Shown one piece after another: positions 41,530-49,991 of a stretch of 52,627 bases of DNA. The DNA is from a virus. Both the position numbers and the translations under genes were made by a program. Positions within the stretch are counted from its first letter, which is position 1. Every line of letters begins with the position of its first letter. Location: the IMG/VR virus record IMGVR_UViG_3300013093_000064, positions 1 through 52,627 of that record. One strand, written 5' to 3'. The notes beneath the pieces are model-generated. The model did no database searches. It saw only the letters and a program-made list of their open reading frames with translations, and had not been told where the DNA came from.

Positions 41530-42416
41530 AATTGTTCCAGGATCGCCTTTGCTATTGCATCCGTATCAAAATTATTGGCACAAGGATATGTTTGTTTTTT
41601 ACAAACAATTTGTCTAATAGGTCTTTGTTGTACATCATTACAGCCAGCACAATCTTCAAGTGTGGGAATAGGTGTAGCGTTCCAATTTGTATCCAAATGG
41701 CGATGTGGCACAATACGTTCTGGTCGTAGATGTGTTAGTAAGGCAACAATATGTGTGTCGCTTGCTGCTGCACACCAATAAGGCCCGGAGTCTATGCCTA
41801 TAAAACAAGCGGCATGATCACATAGATATTTCATTTGTTGATTATTATATCTATCACGTGCATCAAAGAACAAGGGATGATCTTCGACTGTAAAATCTGT
41901 TTTGCCACCAAGTATTACAATTTTAAAGTCTGTGCGTTCAGAAAATAGTTTAGCATAAACATCAAACCAAACATCCATGGTGATATTCTTTGCTGCCCAG
42001 TGCCAGTTACGCATATGAACTACAATAAACTTATTGCCAATATCTGCTAAATCTGCATCAACTTCTTTTTTATCTGACTCAGTAGGAAATAATTCAACGC
42101 TACGATTTAATGTAGCAGAATCGCCAAATGCACGATAAAAATAATTGTCTACATAATGCTCTGTAGGATTAACTTCGTAAGCATCATCTAAATTAATATA
42201 AAGTTCATACTTAGATGGATCTGCTCCATCTGTTGGGATAATATTACGAACATTGGGATTATTGCGATATACATCAAAAACGTCTGTGGCTACGTCAATA
42301 TTGGCATTATCGCCATAGCGACGTTTTAGTTCGCGAACTACACCGGTACTCATAATAACGTCGCCAATGGCACTACGTCTGCGTACCAATATGTTAAAAG
42401 GATTTTCTAATTTCAT
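41526..42416 (-). CDS. Glycosyltransferase family 9 (heptosyltransferase-like)
   Basis: 296 residues. ILVRRRSAIGDVIMSTGVVRELKRRYG at the start and FIGIDSGPYWCAAASDTHIVALLT near 205-230 are the two GT9 signature regions (G-D-x-x-x...P, and D-S-G-x-x-H/A-x-A-A). A Cys-rich end (DCAGCNDVQQRPIRQIVCKKQTYPC) may bind zinc, unlike classic WaaC. Such enzymes transfer heptose or related sugars to lipopolysaccharide. It could alter the host surface or decorate the virion. Confidence 0.75.
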   Translation of the reverse strand: MKLENPFNILVRRRSAIGDVIMSTGVVRELKRRYGDNANIDVATDVFDVYRNNPNVRNIIPTDGADPSKYELYINLDDAYEVNPTEHYVDNYFYRAFGDSATLNRSVELFPTESDKKEVDADLADIGNKFIVVHMRNWHWAAKNITMDVWFDVYAKLFSERTDFKIVILGGKTDFTVEDHPLFFDARDRYNNQQMKYLCDHAACFIGIDSGPYWCAAASDTHIVALLTHLRPERIVPHRHLDTNWNATPIPTLEDCAGCNDVQQRPIRQIVCKKQTYPCANNFDTDAIAKAILEQL

Positions 42417-43195
42417 TTTTTATAAACGTCTGCGGCAGTATTAACATTACTGCGTTTTTTAATAAGTTCAAGTACTGCTGGATCGTTGGCCTGATCTTTG
42501 TGTGGTGCAAATAATGCTTTGCCACGAGGATCAACACCGTCGGCAGGATCTGTTAGATAATACACGGCCATACTACGTCTGTAAATACCATCTGGACAAG
42601 TTAAATCGTCTGGTAATCCGTGCCAACTAAACTGTGTGGTATCAAACAATACTGCACGATTGAAACGGTTTTCTACAGTCTTAACCAATTCCTTCGGACC
42701 TTGTGCGCCATGACTCCATAACTCTAAGCCGCCGCCCCAGGCAGGATTCCAGTTGGGTGTCATATAAACAATCAAGTTATAATGACGTTCTAATTTTAGC
42801 TTAGGATGTATGCTGTAGTCAAGATGTACATTGAGTTTTCCACCCTTATGGTGACAATGCCAACCGCCGCCATGTAGACCTATGTCTGTTTTAATATTAG
42901 CTCGACCTGCAATTTGTTCAATTATACCAACAAACTCTGGACTGTTTAAATAGGTAAATGCCCTATAGGTCGCGGCAGGAAAGTTATCCCAATGGTTAGC
43001 AGCTTTTTTATCTTCAATGGCATTTTGATAGTGTGCGGTCCAAATTGGACTTTCATAGTCGGGAAAATCCCCCACAAGTTCTTGTGCAATGTCGTCTTGC
43101 CAAAAATCATCAATGATAATATGATTAAAAGGCTGGGCAACAGAAAACTGTTGATTTAACTCGTCCCAGGCTTTTTCATTGATAAAATTAGTCAT
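42413..43195 (-). CDS. 2-oxoglutarate/Fe(II) oxygenase
   Basis: 260 residues from the ATG at 43195, just inside the end of the next upstream gene. The 2OG-Fe(II) motif is clear: GKLNVHLDYSIHPK (His-x-Asp), then YNLIVYMTPNWNPAWGGGLELW, then FSWHGLP (distal His) and RRSMAVYYLT (2OG-binding Arg). It belongs to the PKHD/prolyl-hydroxylase-like group common in cyanophages. Within a sugar cassette it may hydroxylate a protein residue or a sugar that is then glycosylated. Confidence 0.8.
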   Translation of the reverse strand: MTNFINEKAWDELNQQFSVAQPFNHIIIDDFWQDDIAQELVGDFPDYESPIWTAHYQNAIEDKKAANHWDNFPAATYRAFTYLNSPEFVGIIEQIAGRANIKTDIGLHGGGWHCHHKGGKLNVHLDYSIHPKLKLERHYNLIVYMTPNWNPAWGGGLELWSHGAQGPKELVKTVENRFNRAVLFDTTQFSWHGLPDDLTCPDGIYRRSMAVYYLTDPADGVDPRGKALFAPHKDQANDPAVLELIKKRSNVNTAADVYKK

Positions 43196-43913
43196 TGACC
43201 TGCATTCCGTTTGGTCCAAGATTGCCTGTGCAACCTAAGACGTCAACTTCAGTTACTCGATCCTTGGGCAAGAAATTATACAGCATGTGCTCAAGATCAA
43301 AATAGCCGCCGGCATTTAAATGTTGTGCTACTGCCATAAATCCTGTGTTGTATGTGTCAATGATAGTGTCGGTCTGATCAGCTGGCCAACTAAAGAACCT
43401 ACTCATGTACTGCATAGTAAGTCCGCCAGTTACTTGGGGAGGAAACTGACTTGGCTTGGCCTTTAATATCACAATACGATCGGGAACTGTGTCGTAGTAG
43501 TCAGGATTGAAATTATCAGTTACCTGATAACGACCTGTTAGTTTAAATATTCTATCAAACTGACCAATAACACCTTTGTCTTTGAGCTCGCGGAGTGCAT
43601 TGGCAAATATTAACATTTCTGTACAATTTTTAACAATGTCCCAATTCTCGGTACTGTTGTATATGCTTTTTACAGCATCTTCCTGGCTAAAGGTCAACAG
43701 ATAGTTGATATGCTTTTTTAATACCTCTGCTTGCTCGTCAGAAATTGGATCGCCACTCATTTCTAATATAGCAATTTTAGCACCAGGGGCTCGTTTTTTA
43801 ATACTGTCAATACTTTCTAAAGTTTGTTGAAATCTTTGTTCGGGCGAATAAACACCAAATTTAGTATTGATTGCAGAAGTTAAAACAAACAATGGCTTCA
43901 TTTGCATAACCAC
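43188..43913 (-). CDS. Glycosyltransferase-like cassette protein (241 aa)
   Basis: PLFVLTSAINTKFGVYSPEQRFQQTLESIDSIKKRAPGAKIAILEMSG at the start is a pattern of cyanophage cassette proteins thought to be glycosyltransferases; RIFKLTGRYQVTDNF in the centre resembles the D-G-R/L-x-G-R-Y donor motif. The start is uncertain (ATG at 43913, 43907 or 43901; GGTGG lies near the first). It overlaps the epimerase gene by 16 bases. Confidence 0.55.
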   Translation of the reverse strand: MVMQMKPLFVLTSAINTKFGVYSPEQRFQQTLESIDSIKKRAPGAKIAILEMSGDPISDEQAEVLKKHINYLLTFSQEDAVKSIYNSTENWDIVKNCTEMLIFANALRELKDKGVIGQFDRIFKLTGRYQVTDNFNPDYYDTVPDRIVILKAKPSQFPPQVTGGLTMQYMSRFFSWPADQTDTIIDTYNTGFMAVAQHLNAGGYFDLEHMLYNFLPKDRVTEVDVLGCTGNLGPNGMQVND

Positions 43914-44929
43914 CGTGGATTAGCTAAGGTCCATTCAACAACCTGTTGAACACGTTCACTGAATTTAATCTTTGGCTCCCAACCTAATTTTTTGAGTAAA
44001 GATCCATCTAATGCATAGCGTAGATCATGTCCAGGGCGAGCTGAGTGGAAGTCGGTGAGTTCGTAGAGTAATTCTTTACCTTGAGCGGCAGCAATCATTT
44101 TTGCCAGGTTTAAGTTATCTGTTTCTTCTGGTCCAACAAGATTGAACTTAGGAATAACACGAAGTCCGGTTGGCTCAAAGTAAGTATAGTCTTTGAGTTG
44201 AGTTACAATAAACATCAGGCCTTCGGCTACATCCTTAGCGTGAATATAGTGTCGACTTCCGGGAATTGTTTTAGTTGGATCAGCATGAATGCGTACCATT
44301 TCTTGATCGCGGGCACGTTGAATACACAAGGGAATAAACTTCTCTGGATGCTGACGTTCGCCAAATACGTTCATAGTATGTGTAATAACAATTGGCATTT
44401 TGTAGGTATTTTCAAATGCCACGCACATTTCTTCGCCACCGGCTTTGGCCGCTGAATAAGGGTTTGTTGAATTATAACGATCATATTCGCCGTACTTAAC
44501 ACCAACCGGTGCTGGGCCAAATACTTCGTCTGTTGAGAAGTAGACAAACTTTTCTAAGTTCTTTAGTGTACGAGCATAGTTAAGCAGGTTAACAGTACCA
44601 ACTACGTTGTCCATAACAAATTCCATTGGAAATTCAATTGAACGATCTACGTGTGACCCTGCGGCCAAGTGTAGTACAATATTAATATCGCCACACATGT
44701 CGGCAATCATTGGATTAACTTCGGCCTTAAGATCGTGGAACACAACCTTAATGCGAGATTTGTCCTCTTGTGAAAAGTCTTGCATAACATCTGCAAGACG
44801 ATTTAGGTTACCAGAGAAATCAAGTCTGTCTAAGCAAACAATACTCCAGTCGGTTGTTTTAATAATATTTTCAATTACGTGATGGGCAATAAAACCAGCG
44901 CCACCGGTGATAAGCACTCTTTTTGACAT
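43898..44929 (-). CDS. dTDP-glucose 4,6-dehydratase-like (RmlB family)
   Basis: 343 residues. NAD-binding GGAGFIAHHV at 9-18, LHLAAGSHVDRSIEFP, STDEVFG (Thr/Asp/Glu of the dehydratase site), and YSAAKAGGE (Tyr-x-x-x-Lys). These fit extended SDR dehydratases that make 4-keto-6-deoxy sugars. The substrate could be dTDP- or another nucleotide-glucose. A TATAAATA late promoter at 44958 starts this half of the cassette, so it is probably expressed late. Confidence 0.85.
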   Translation of the reverse strand: MSKRVLITGGAGFIAHHVIENIIKTTDWSIVCLDRLDFSGNLNRLADVMQDFSQEDKSRIKVVFHDLKAEVNPMIADMCGDINIVLHLAAGSHVDRSIEFPMEFVMDNVVGTVNLLNYARTLKNLEKFVYFSTDEVFGPAPVGVKYGEYDRYNSTNPYSAAKAGGEEMCVAFENTYKMPIVITHTMNVFGERQHPEKFIPLCIQRARDQEMVRIHADPTKTIPGSRHYIHAKDVAEGLMFIVTQLKDYTYFEPTGLRVIPKFNLVGPEETDNLNLAKMIAAAQGKELLYELTDFHSARPGHDLRYALDGSLLKKLGWEPKIKFSERVQQVVEWTLANPRWLCK

Positions 44930-44957
44930 TTGAACTCCGTTGTTATTTGATGTTTGT

Positions 44958-44965
44958 ATTTATAG
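44958..44965 (-). promoter_or_regulatory. T4-type late promoter TATAAATA
   Basis: A perfect TATAAATA on the minus strand, 28 bases before the ATG at 44929 and overlapping the stop of the GT17 gene. AACGGAG follows as the ribosome binding site. Confidence 0.75.
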
Positions 44966-45808
44966 GCTAAAAATTTCACGGGCACTTTTTGTAGCACCTT
45001 CGACAATTTGAGTCTGATACCGAGCTGGATTATTAACTATAGTCTTGGGGAAATAATCATCTAATGTTACTGCTACAAATGGTCTTGGATCTAATGGATT
45101 AAATCCTACACCACGCTCAATCATTTCATCAACATTGATTTTATTTAAAAACTCGTCATAGTTTAATTCAGCATGACTAAAACTGCGAATCTTGTTACGA
45201 ATAAATTCGGCATCACCCAGGTAGGTAAAATGCCAACCAGCATGTTCGTACATCTTAATGGTAGCATCTTCGTAGTCAATTGGAAGATTATTTAATTCAA
45301 ATCGTGTACGTCTAAATTGGTCTGGATCTTCTAATAACTTGCGACGGCAAGCGGTTGTCCAAACAAAGTAACTTTCATTGTTGTTAACCAACATATAATT
45401 AAATTTAAAGTTAAAGTATGGTACACGAAACCCCATAATATCTTTTGGGTTAGCACGTATTTGATCAACAACTTCTGGTCGAAGTATTTCGTCTACATCA
45501 CCAATAATACAAATGTCATCGGCATCGGCGCCAGTTAGTCCACGCATAATAGCATTACGCTGGAACGTTTCATTGTCCCAGGCGTTTGAGCTACAGGGGC
45601 TGTCATCTACAATAACATGAATAATTTTATCATGATACTTGATGTAACGATTCCAATTCAACTTTAAGAAAAGGCTTTTATCATTGCCTTGGAATGTTTT
45701 AGTCGACTCTACAATGACAAATTTGTCTACATGTTCGTATAGTTCTGCCAGGTGCAGATCCAGCATTTCTAATTCATTGTAAAAAGTAAAACAATCGTAA
45801 ATTTTCAT
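44960..45808 (-). CDS. Glycosyltransferase family 17-like protein
   Basis: 282 residues. IYDCFTFYNELEMLDLHLAELYEHVDKFVIVES, then KIIHVIVDDSP, WDNETFQRNAIMRGL and CIIGDVDEILRP (the D-x-D-E of GT17) match family 17, whose best known member is the beta-1,4-mannosyl-glycoprotein GlcNAc-transferase. Phage and bacterial members act on unknown acceptors. It lies 4 bases after the methyltransferase gene upstream. Confidence 0.85.
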   Translation of the reverse strand: MKIYDCFTFYNELEMLDLHLAELYEHVDKFVIVESTKTFQGNDKSLFLKLNWNRYIKYHDKIIHVIVDDSPCSSNAWDNETFQRNAIMRGLTGADADDICIIGDVDEILRPEVVDQIRANPKDIMGFRVPYFNFKFNYMLVNNNESYFVWTTACRRKLLEDPDQFRRTRFELNNLPIDYEDATIKMYEHAGWHFTYLGDAEFIRNKIRSFSHAELNYDEFLNKINVDEMIERGVGFNPLDPRPFVAVTLDDYFPKTIVNNPARYQTQIVEGATKSAREIFSL

Positions 45809-45812
45809 TTTG

Positions 45813-46547
45813 TTATTCCTTGATCAGTACAAATGACATTGAGTCTGTGTCAGAGAATATTTCTGCGCCACATTGACATCGATATTGACTAAACTCGTAA
45901 TCCTGGCTACCACATTCATAACATTTATCAGGTAAAATTGTACGCTTGTATAATACTATTTCTTTTAAGGCAGAATCTAAATCAATGACTTCATCTGTAG
46001 TAACCAGTGAGTTTTTAGCAATCAACTCAGCACGTTCTTCTGTAACAGCAATGCCGTTTCTCCTGTAGTGTGCCAAGGCCAACAGCACCGAAAGGGCATT
46101 GCCCACTGTAGGTTGTTTATTTAATTTATGTTTAGGGTGGCTGGTATGAACGTCTTCGAGTATATAAACACCATCGCTGGTCAAGTGCTTTATACCTATT
46201 AATAGTGTTGAAACTTGATGTTCGGGAAAATGACTGCCATCTTCAATTATAAGATCGTATGGACCAAGGCTGAAAAAATTTTCAAGTGCCTGTAGATCAC
46301 CTTGGTCAAGTTGACAGTCTAAAAATCTTTCATCAACGGGCCAGGTGTCTTGACGTGTTAATATGTCTGCGCCAATGATAGCACTTGTAGGAAATCGATT
46401 TAATAACCAACGAACTGAATCGCCTTTAAAAAGTCCAATTTCAGCAATCTTTGTGAAATTTCGGTCAGCAAAAAATTTCTCGTAAAACGGAATGTAATTG
46501 TGCCAAAAGAATTTATCTGTATCAAACACCTTCTTTAATTCCCTCAA
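45813..46547 (-). CDS. SAM methyltransferase-like protein with C-terminal zinc ribbon
   Basis: 244 residues. IAEIGLFKGDSVRWLLNRFP is motif I; GADIL and LIIEDGSHFPEHQVSTLL with GVYILEDVHTSHP follow the pattern of sugar O-methyltransferases of the mycinamicin/TylF-related type. At the C-terminus CYECGS...CQCG forms a four-Cys zinc ribbon (about 212-228). It overlaps the next upstream methyltransferase gene by 26 bases. Sugar methylation in the cassette is inferred. Confidence 0.7.
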   Translation of the reverse strand: MRELKKVFDTDKFFWHNYIPFYEKFFADRNFTKIAEIGLFKGDSVRWLLNRFPTSAIIGADILTRQDTWPVDERFLDCQLDQGDLQALENFFSLGPYDLIIEDGSHFPEHQVSTLLIGIKHLTSDGVYILEDVHTSHPKHKLNKQPTVGNALSVLLALAHYRRNGIAVTEERAELIAKNSLVTTDEVIDLDSALKEIVLYKRTILPDKCYECGSQDYEFSQYRCQCGAEIFSDTDSMSFVLIKE

Positions 46548-47139
46548 GAGTCATGGTTTCTAATTGTAAGAATCCCTCCGGCATACGTGTTGCTATTTCT
46601 AAGTTTTGTAACACCGGATCTTCACTCTCAAGTATACTATGTTCTGTGATGTTTGTAAAGCCTGCGGCCATCATACTTAACTCTAAAATTCTTTTATTAT
46701 AGATAAATTGATGACCCCAATCTCTTACATAATTGTTGAATGTAAAAATAGCATCAGGGAACGGCGCCCAGTCTGGTTTGGTCTGTTCAATGTAATCTAA
46801 ATGTATTTGTGTGGGATTGGTGTATGCGTCTATTAAAAACTGCATGTCGGGGCAACTAATACGAATACGCCCACCGGGTTTTAATACACGAAAACTTTCT
46901 TTTAACATTCCCTGTCCGGACCAATAAGGTAAATGTTCGATCATGTGTTCGCTGTAGACATAATCAAAACTATTGTCAGGAAGTGGAAAAGGTTGACTTG
47001 CATCAAGTTTGACGCTGTCGGGATGGAACCACCCGTCGCCCTGCCCATCGGTATTTAACCACCCAGGAAGAATATTCCCACCACAACCAAGTTGTAGTTT
47101 TTTAATTTCGTGGGTGTTTAAGTATTCGTCAAACGTCAT
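46522..47139 (-). CDS. Class I SAM-dependent methyltransferase
   Basis: 205 residues. IKKLQLGCGGNILPGWLNTD is motif I (LGCG), SFDYVYSEHMIEHLPYW carries the E-H-x-I-E-H pattern of Methyltransf_11-type enzymes, and ESFRVLKPGGRIRISCPD closes the fold. The acceptor is probably a sugar or lipid given the cassette. First gene of the cassette, coupled by TAATG to a 53-aa gene. Confidence 0.8.
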   Translation of the reverse strand: MTFDEYLNTHEIKKLQLGCGGNILPGWLNTDGQGDGWFHPDSVKLDASQPFPLPDNSFDYVYSEHMIEHLPYWSGQGMLKESFRVLKPGGRIRISCPDMQFLIDAYTNPTQIHLDYIEQTKPDWAPFPDAIFTFNNYVRDWGHQFIYNKRILELSMMAAGFTNITEHSILESEDPVLQNLEIATRMPEGFLQLETMTLEGIKEGV

Positions 47140-47300
47140 TAACTGGCATCTGCTTCTGTGATACGCTCACCTAAGTATTGCTTAACAACACGAATCAATT
47201 TACGCTCAGTGTCATAGACAAATTCTGTGGCTTCTTCTTCGGTATTAACTACTAAAATAAAACCGTTTGCTGCACGGCGAATTTCTAAACTTTCAAACAT
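47139..47300 (-). CDS. Small conserved phage protein (53 aa)
   Basis: MFESLEIRRAANGFILVVNTEEEATEFVYDTERKLIRVVKQY, beta-rich then helical; cyanophages carry very similar short proteins of unknown function (recollection). The ATG lies 30 bases after the -10 of the promoter at 47330-47358 and the stop overlaps the methyltransferase start as TAATG. Confidence 0.65.
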   Translation of the reverse strand: MFESLEIRRAANGFILVVNTEEEATEFVYDTERKLIRVVKQYLGERITEADAS

Positions 47301-47329
47301 GATAAATCCTTTAGGGTTGAACTATATAA

Positions 47330-47358
47330 AGTATAACAGATTGGCCATTTAAAGTCAA
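47330..47358 (-). promoter_or_regulatory. Sigma70 promoter TTGACT-N17-TATACT
   Basis: -35 at 47358-47353, -10 at 47335-47330, spacer 17, minus strand. It would serve the 53-aa gene and the front of the sugar/methyl cassette. Confidence 0.7.
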
Positions 47359-47367
47359 TCTGTTTGG

Positions 47368-47544
47368 TTATCGGCCGCGACCGGCTGACTTCTTAGCCGG
47401 TTTATTACCCTGTACTTGTGTGCCAAATTTAGCTTTTTGAACTTGCGTGGTTTTGGCTCCGGGTACTCGTGGATTACTGGCAGCGGCCTTAGCGGCTTGT
47501 GCAGCGGCAATAAATGGATTTTTAAATTTCTTTTCTTCGGTCAT
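47368..47544 (-). CDS. Small basic protein (58 aa)
   Basis: From the ATG at 47544: MTEEKKFKNPFIAAAQAAKA, then SNPRVPGAKTTQVQKAKFG and a basic end AKKSAGRGR. Highly positive, with an Ala-rich helix like that of the protein at 415-645. It could bind nucleic acid. The upstream gene stops 2 bases before it; there is no good ribosome binding site, so coupling is likely. Confidence 0.5.
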   Translation of the reverse strand: MTEEKKFKNPFIAAAQAAKAAASNPRVPGAKTTQVQKAKFGTQVQGNKPAKKSAGRGR

Positions 47545-47545
47545 A

Positions 47546-48052
47546 TTAGAATGTATATTGTAGTTTAAATGAAGCAGATTGATCCCACCCGTTTGTAGTA
47601 TTTTTCCAAGTAGTAACTTGACCACAGGCTTGCCATTTAGCATCAGCATCACCAATTTTACGGCATACACTTGCATACGGAAGGTCAGTCATATGAGGAA
47701 ACACTATACCGTTTGAATGACCAAAATGATTGGCAAATTGCCATCCAATGTGTGTAGCCCACAAGTCGTCGTTCCAAAAGCGATAGTCAATAACAGCGGC
47801 CTCGGAATACAGCTCTGCCGGTTGGCCATTGATCATAGTGCCATCTTTAAAACTATTGCGATATACTCGTGCACCGATACTTAATCGATTAACAACTTCG
47901 TAATTAACACCTACGCCATAGTTAAAATCGTTTGCTTTATTGTCGTTTTGAAAATGATATCCAACTGTGTCGATTGTAGCCCAAACATCGCCTTGTTCGG
48001 CAAATGCTGTGGTCGACAAAAATAGACCCAAAATTACCAATAGTTTTTTCAC
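47546..48052 (-). CDS. Outer-membrane beta-barrel-like protein (168 aa)
   Basis: A signal peptide (MKKLLVILGLFLSTTAFA, cut before EQG) precedes alternating amphipathic strands (VWATIDTVGYHFQ, FNYGVGVNYEVVNRLSIGARVYRN, AAVIDYRFWNDDLWATHIGWQF) and ends SASFKLQYTF, the terminal-Phe signature of BAM substrates. Two Cys (CRKIGD...ACGQ) may form a disulfide. It could remodel the host outer membrane, for example to exclude other phages. Its own promoter is at 48083-48111. Confidence 0.7.
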   Translation of the reverse strand: MKKLLVILGLFLSTTAFAEQGDVWATIDTVGYHFQNDNKANDFNYGVGVNYEVVNRLSIGARVYRNSFKDGTMINGQPAELYSEAAVIDYRFWNDDLWATHIGWQFANHFGHSNGIVFPHMTDLPYASVCRKIGDADAKWQACGQVTTWKNTTNGWDQSASFKLQYTF

Positions 48053-48082
48053 AACGATACTCCAAAAGTTAGTAGAGTAAAC

Positions 48083-48111
48083 AGTTTACTATAGATTGAT
48101 TTTTAGGTCAA
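48083..48111 (-). promoter_or_regulatory. Sigma70-like promoter TTGACC-N17-TAAACT
   Basis: -35 at 48111-48106 and -10 at 48088-48083, spacer 17. The -35 overlaps the stop codon of the small gene at 48108-48269. The -10 is one or two bases off consensus. Confidence 0.6.
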
Positions 48112-48269
48112 CCGCGTGAGGTCAATTCAGTTAAACGGCGTTGGATTTTGGATTTTTCTTTTGCTTTAGATGTTTTTTCTAACATGTCTGTTAGTTGGGC
48201 AATGTTAAGTGGGCCCAAAAGTATTTTACCAGTTTTGGTATGTAGACTTGATTTTTTTGTCTTTGCCAT
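48108..48269 (-). CDS. Small basic protein (53 aa)
   Basis: MAKTKKSSLHTKTGKILLGP, then LNIAQLTDMLEKTSKAKEKS and RRLTELTSRG. Lys/Arg/Ser/Thr-rich, helical in the middle. GAGG lies 6 bases before the ATG. It lies between the tRNA-Thr gene and the outer-membrane-like protein. No family is recognised. Confidence 0.6.
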   Translation of the reverse strand: MAKTKKSSLHTKTGKILLGPLNIAQLTDMLEKTSKAKEKSKIQRRLTELTSRG

Positions 48270-48287
48270 ATATCCTCGATTTGCAGT

Positions 48288-48363
48288 TGGTGCCCCTTGT
48301 CCGACTCGAACAGACCACCTACTGATTACAAATCAGTTGCTCTACCAGATGAGCTAAAGGGGC
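48288..48363 (-). tRNA. tRNA-Thr(UGU)
   Basis: Full cloverleaf on the minus strand: acceptor GCCCCTT/AAGGGGC, anticodon loop TTTGTAA, T arm with GTTCGAGTC, and encoded CCA. It reads ACA codons. Confidence 0.95.
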
Positions 48364-48391
48364 ATAATACTATTTAACAAGTTGACTATAG

Positions 48392-48399
48392 TATAAATA
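48392..48399 (+). promoter_or_regulatory. T4-type late promoter TATAAATA (plus strand)
   Basis: A perfect TATAAATA on the plus strand, 28 bases before the ATG at 48427. It shows that the plus-strand PP-loop gene is expressed late. Confidence 0.8.
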
Positions 48400-48426
48400 T
48401 TTTATCACATCAATTACAACTCCCCA

Positions 48427-49722
48427 ATGCCCATAATCGAACATACCTCACACGCTGGTGTTAACTTTGAGCCTAATAAAAAGATAGGTTACTATTTGGT
48501 TGGCAATGAAATCTATTACAATAAGATTCAAGCCATGTTAGATGCCAGTCGACGTAAACAAGAAGTTAAATGGTTTTTTAATGAGGATGTGTTTGTCAAG
48601 TATCCTTGGCATATAGAGCCAGAAGAAAGTCTACGCGAATTATATCGTCAACGTGCTCAACAGCTAAGAGACTCTTACGACTATATTAGATTAGAGCTCA
48701 GTGGAGGAAGTGATAGTACCACCGTTGCTTATAGTTTCTTACTAAACGGTATACATTTAGATGAAGTTATCTTTCGTTATCCCAAGCAAGGTGAAAAGGG
48801 TGTAGTAGGCAATATATTTGACACCAGGGCCGAAAATACTCTAAGCGAGTGGGAGTTTGCCGCAAGACCATTACTACAGTGGATTGCTACTAATTATCCT
48901 GCTACAAAGATCACTGTACACGATTACAGCGAGGACATGATTGCCGAATCCGACTCCAAAGACGAATCTTGGATTTTCCGCACCAAGCATTATCTACAGC
49001 CTGGCCATATACACAAGTTTGATGACTCATTCCTTGGGGATCAACATCGGATAGTTGAAAGTAAAAACAAGGTATGTTTACTCTATGGAGTAGATAAACC
49101 CAAGGTATTCATTAAAGATGGAAAATTCTTTATGTATTTTATTGACGGCATTGCCAGTTATACAAATGCCACGGTAGGAGATACATCAGGGGTAGTAAAT
49201 GAATATTTCTTCTGGGCACCCGAATCATGTCGTTTATTGGCCAAACAAATACACGCGGTAAAAAATTGGTTCAGTATGCCACAGAATTATCAGATGCAAA
49301 GTGTATTACAGTGGCCCAATAATAACTTTGCCCAGCGTACCCTATATGAACAATTGGTAAAGCATATTGTTTATCCCGATTACGATTTTCATACATTCCA
49401 AACTGCAAAGCCAACCAATAATGTTTATAACGAAATGGACCATTGGTTCCACGTTAATTTTAAAGATTCTAAATTGTATAATTCGTGGGAAGCCGGCATT
49501 GACTACTTGGTCAACAATGTTGATTTGGATTTTGTTGAATACATTGATGGCCGTGCAACAAACATAAAATCCTTCGACAGTCTGTATTATTACTTTGGCG
49601 ATTCTACTATTCCTGAAGTAGCAGGTGGGTTTAAAACAAAACCTCTAATCTTAGAGCACAAAAAAGAAATAGCCCAGAGACAACATAAACATGTTATCAA
49701 TGGGCAAATAGTAATTTATTAA
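48427..49722 (+). CDS. PP-loop ATPase (adenylating enzyme), plus strand
   Basis: 431 residues. IRLELSGGSDSTTVAYSFLLNG has the PP-loop SGGSDS at 92-97, which binds the pyrophosphate of ATP in enzymes that adenylate a substrate before amidation or thiolation (asparagine synthetase, TtcA, QueC, TilS). The rest has many aromatic residues and no identified family motif: no Cys pair for thiolation and no glutaminase domain. It is the longest plus-strand gene, faces the tRNA genes and has its own late promoter. tRNA modification and peptide or sugar amidation are both possible. Confidence 0.7.
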   Translation: MPIIEHTSHAGVNFEPNKKIGYYLVGNEIYYNKIQAMLDASRRKQEVKWFFNEDVFVKYPWHIEPEESLRELYRQRAQQLRDSYDYIRLELSGGSDSTTVAYSFLLNGIHLDEVIFRYPKQGEKGVVGNIFDTRAENTLSEWEFAARPLLQWIATNYPATKITVHDYSEDMIAESDSKDESWIFRTKHYLQPGHIHKFDDSFLGDQHRIVESKNKVCLLYGVDKPKVFIKDGKFFMYFIDGIASYTNATVGDTSGVVNEYFFWAPESCRLLAKQIHAVKNWFSMPQNYQMQSVLQWPNNNFAQRTLYEQLVKHIVYPDYDFHTFQTAKPTNNVYNEMDHWFHVNFKDSKLYNSWEAGIDYLVNNVDLDFVEYIDGRATNIKSFDSLYYYFGDSTIPEVAGGFKTKPLILEHKKEIAQRQHKHVINGQIVIY

Positions 49723-49724
49723 TT

Positions 49725-49819
49725 TGGCGGTGAGCAAGAGATTCGAACTCTTGATACAGGTTTTGGCCCGTATGCTTTCTTAGCAGGAAAGTGCCTTCGA
49801 CCAACTCGGCCAGCTCACC
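49725..49819 (-). tRNA. tRNA-Ser(GCU)
   Basis: Class II tRNA on the minus strand with a long variable arm, anticodon loop CTGCTAA, T loop GTTCGAATC, acceptor GGTGAGC and encoded CCA. It reads AGC/AGU codons. Its 3' end lies 3 bases from the stop of the opposite PP-loop gene. Confidence 0.95.
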
Positions 49820-49826
49820 ATGTTCT

Positions 49827-49970
49827 TTATCTTGTTATTTTACGTATCAATCGATACCAATAATATTTTATACCACGCGGAGTTGGTACAAAATCAAAGA
49901 AATCAAAATTTCCGCTAACTTCCTTGGGCATATTACCGTATGCTCGATCTAAAGTTTCTTTAGTAGACAT
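49827..49970 (-). CDS. Small protein between tRNA genes (47 aa)
   Basis: MSTKETLDRAYGNMPKEVSG, then FDFFDFVPTPRGIKYYWYRLIRKITR. The ATG at 49970 has GAAAGGAG upstream; a longer frame to 50021 would run into tRNA-Leu. A basic aromatic end. Function is unknown. A protein gene inside the tRNA cluster with a good ribosome binding site is likely translated. Confidence 0.6.
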   Translation of the reverse strand: MSTKETLDRAYGNMPKEVSGNFDFFDFVPTPRGIKYYWYRLIRKITR

Positions 49971-49991
49971 GCCAACTCCTTTCTTAAATTT

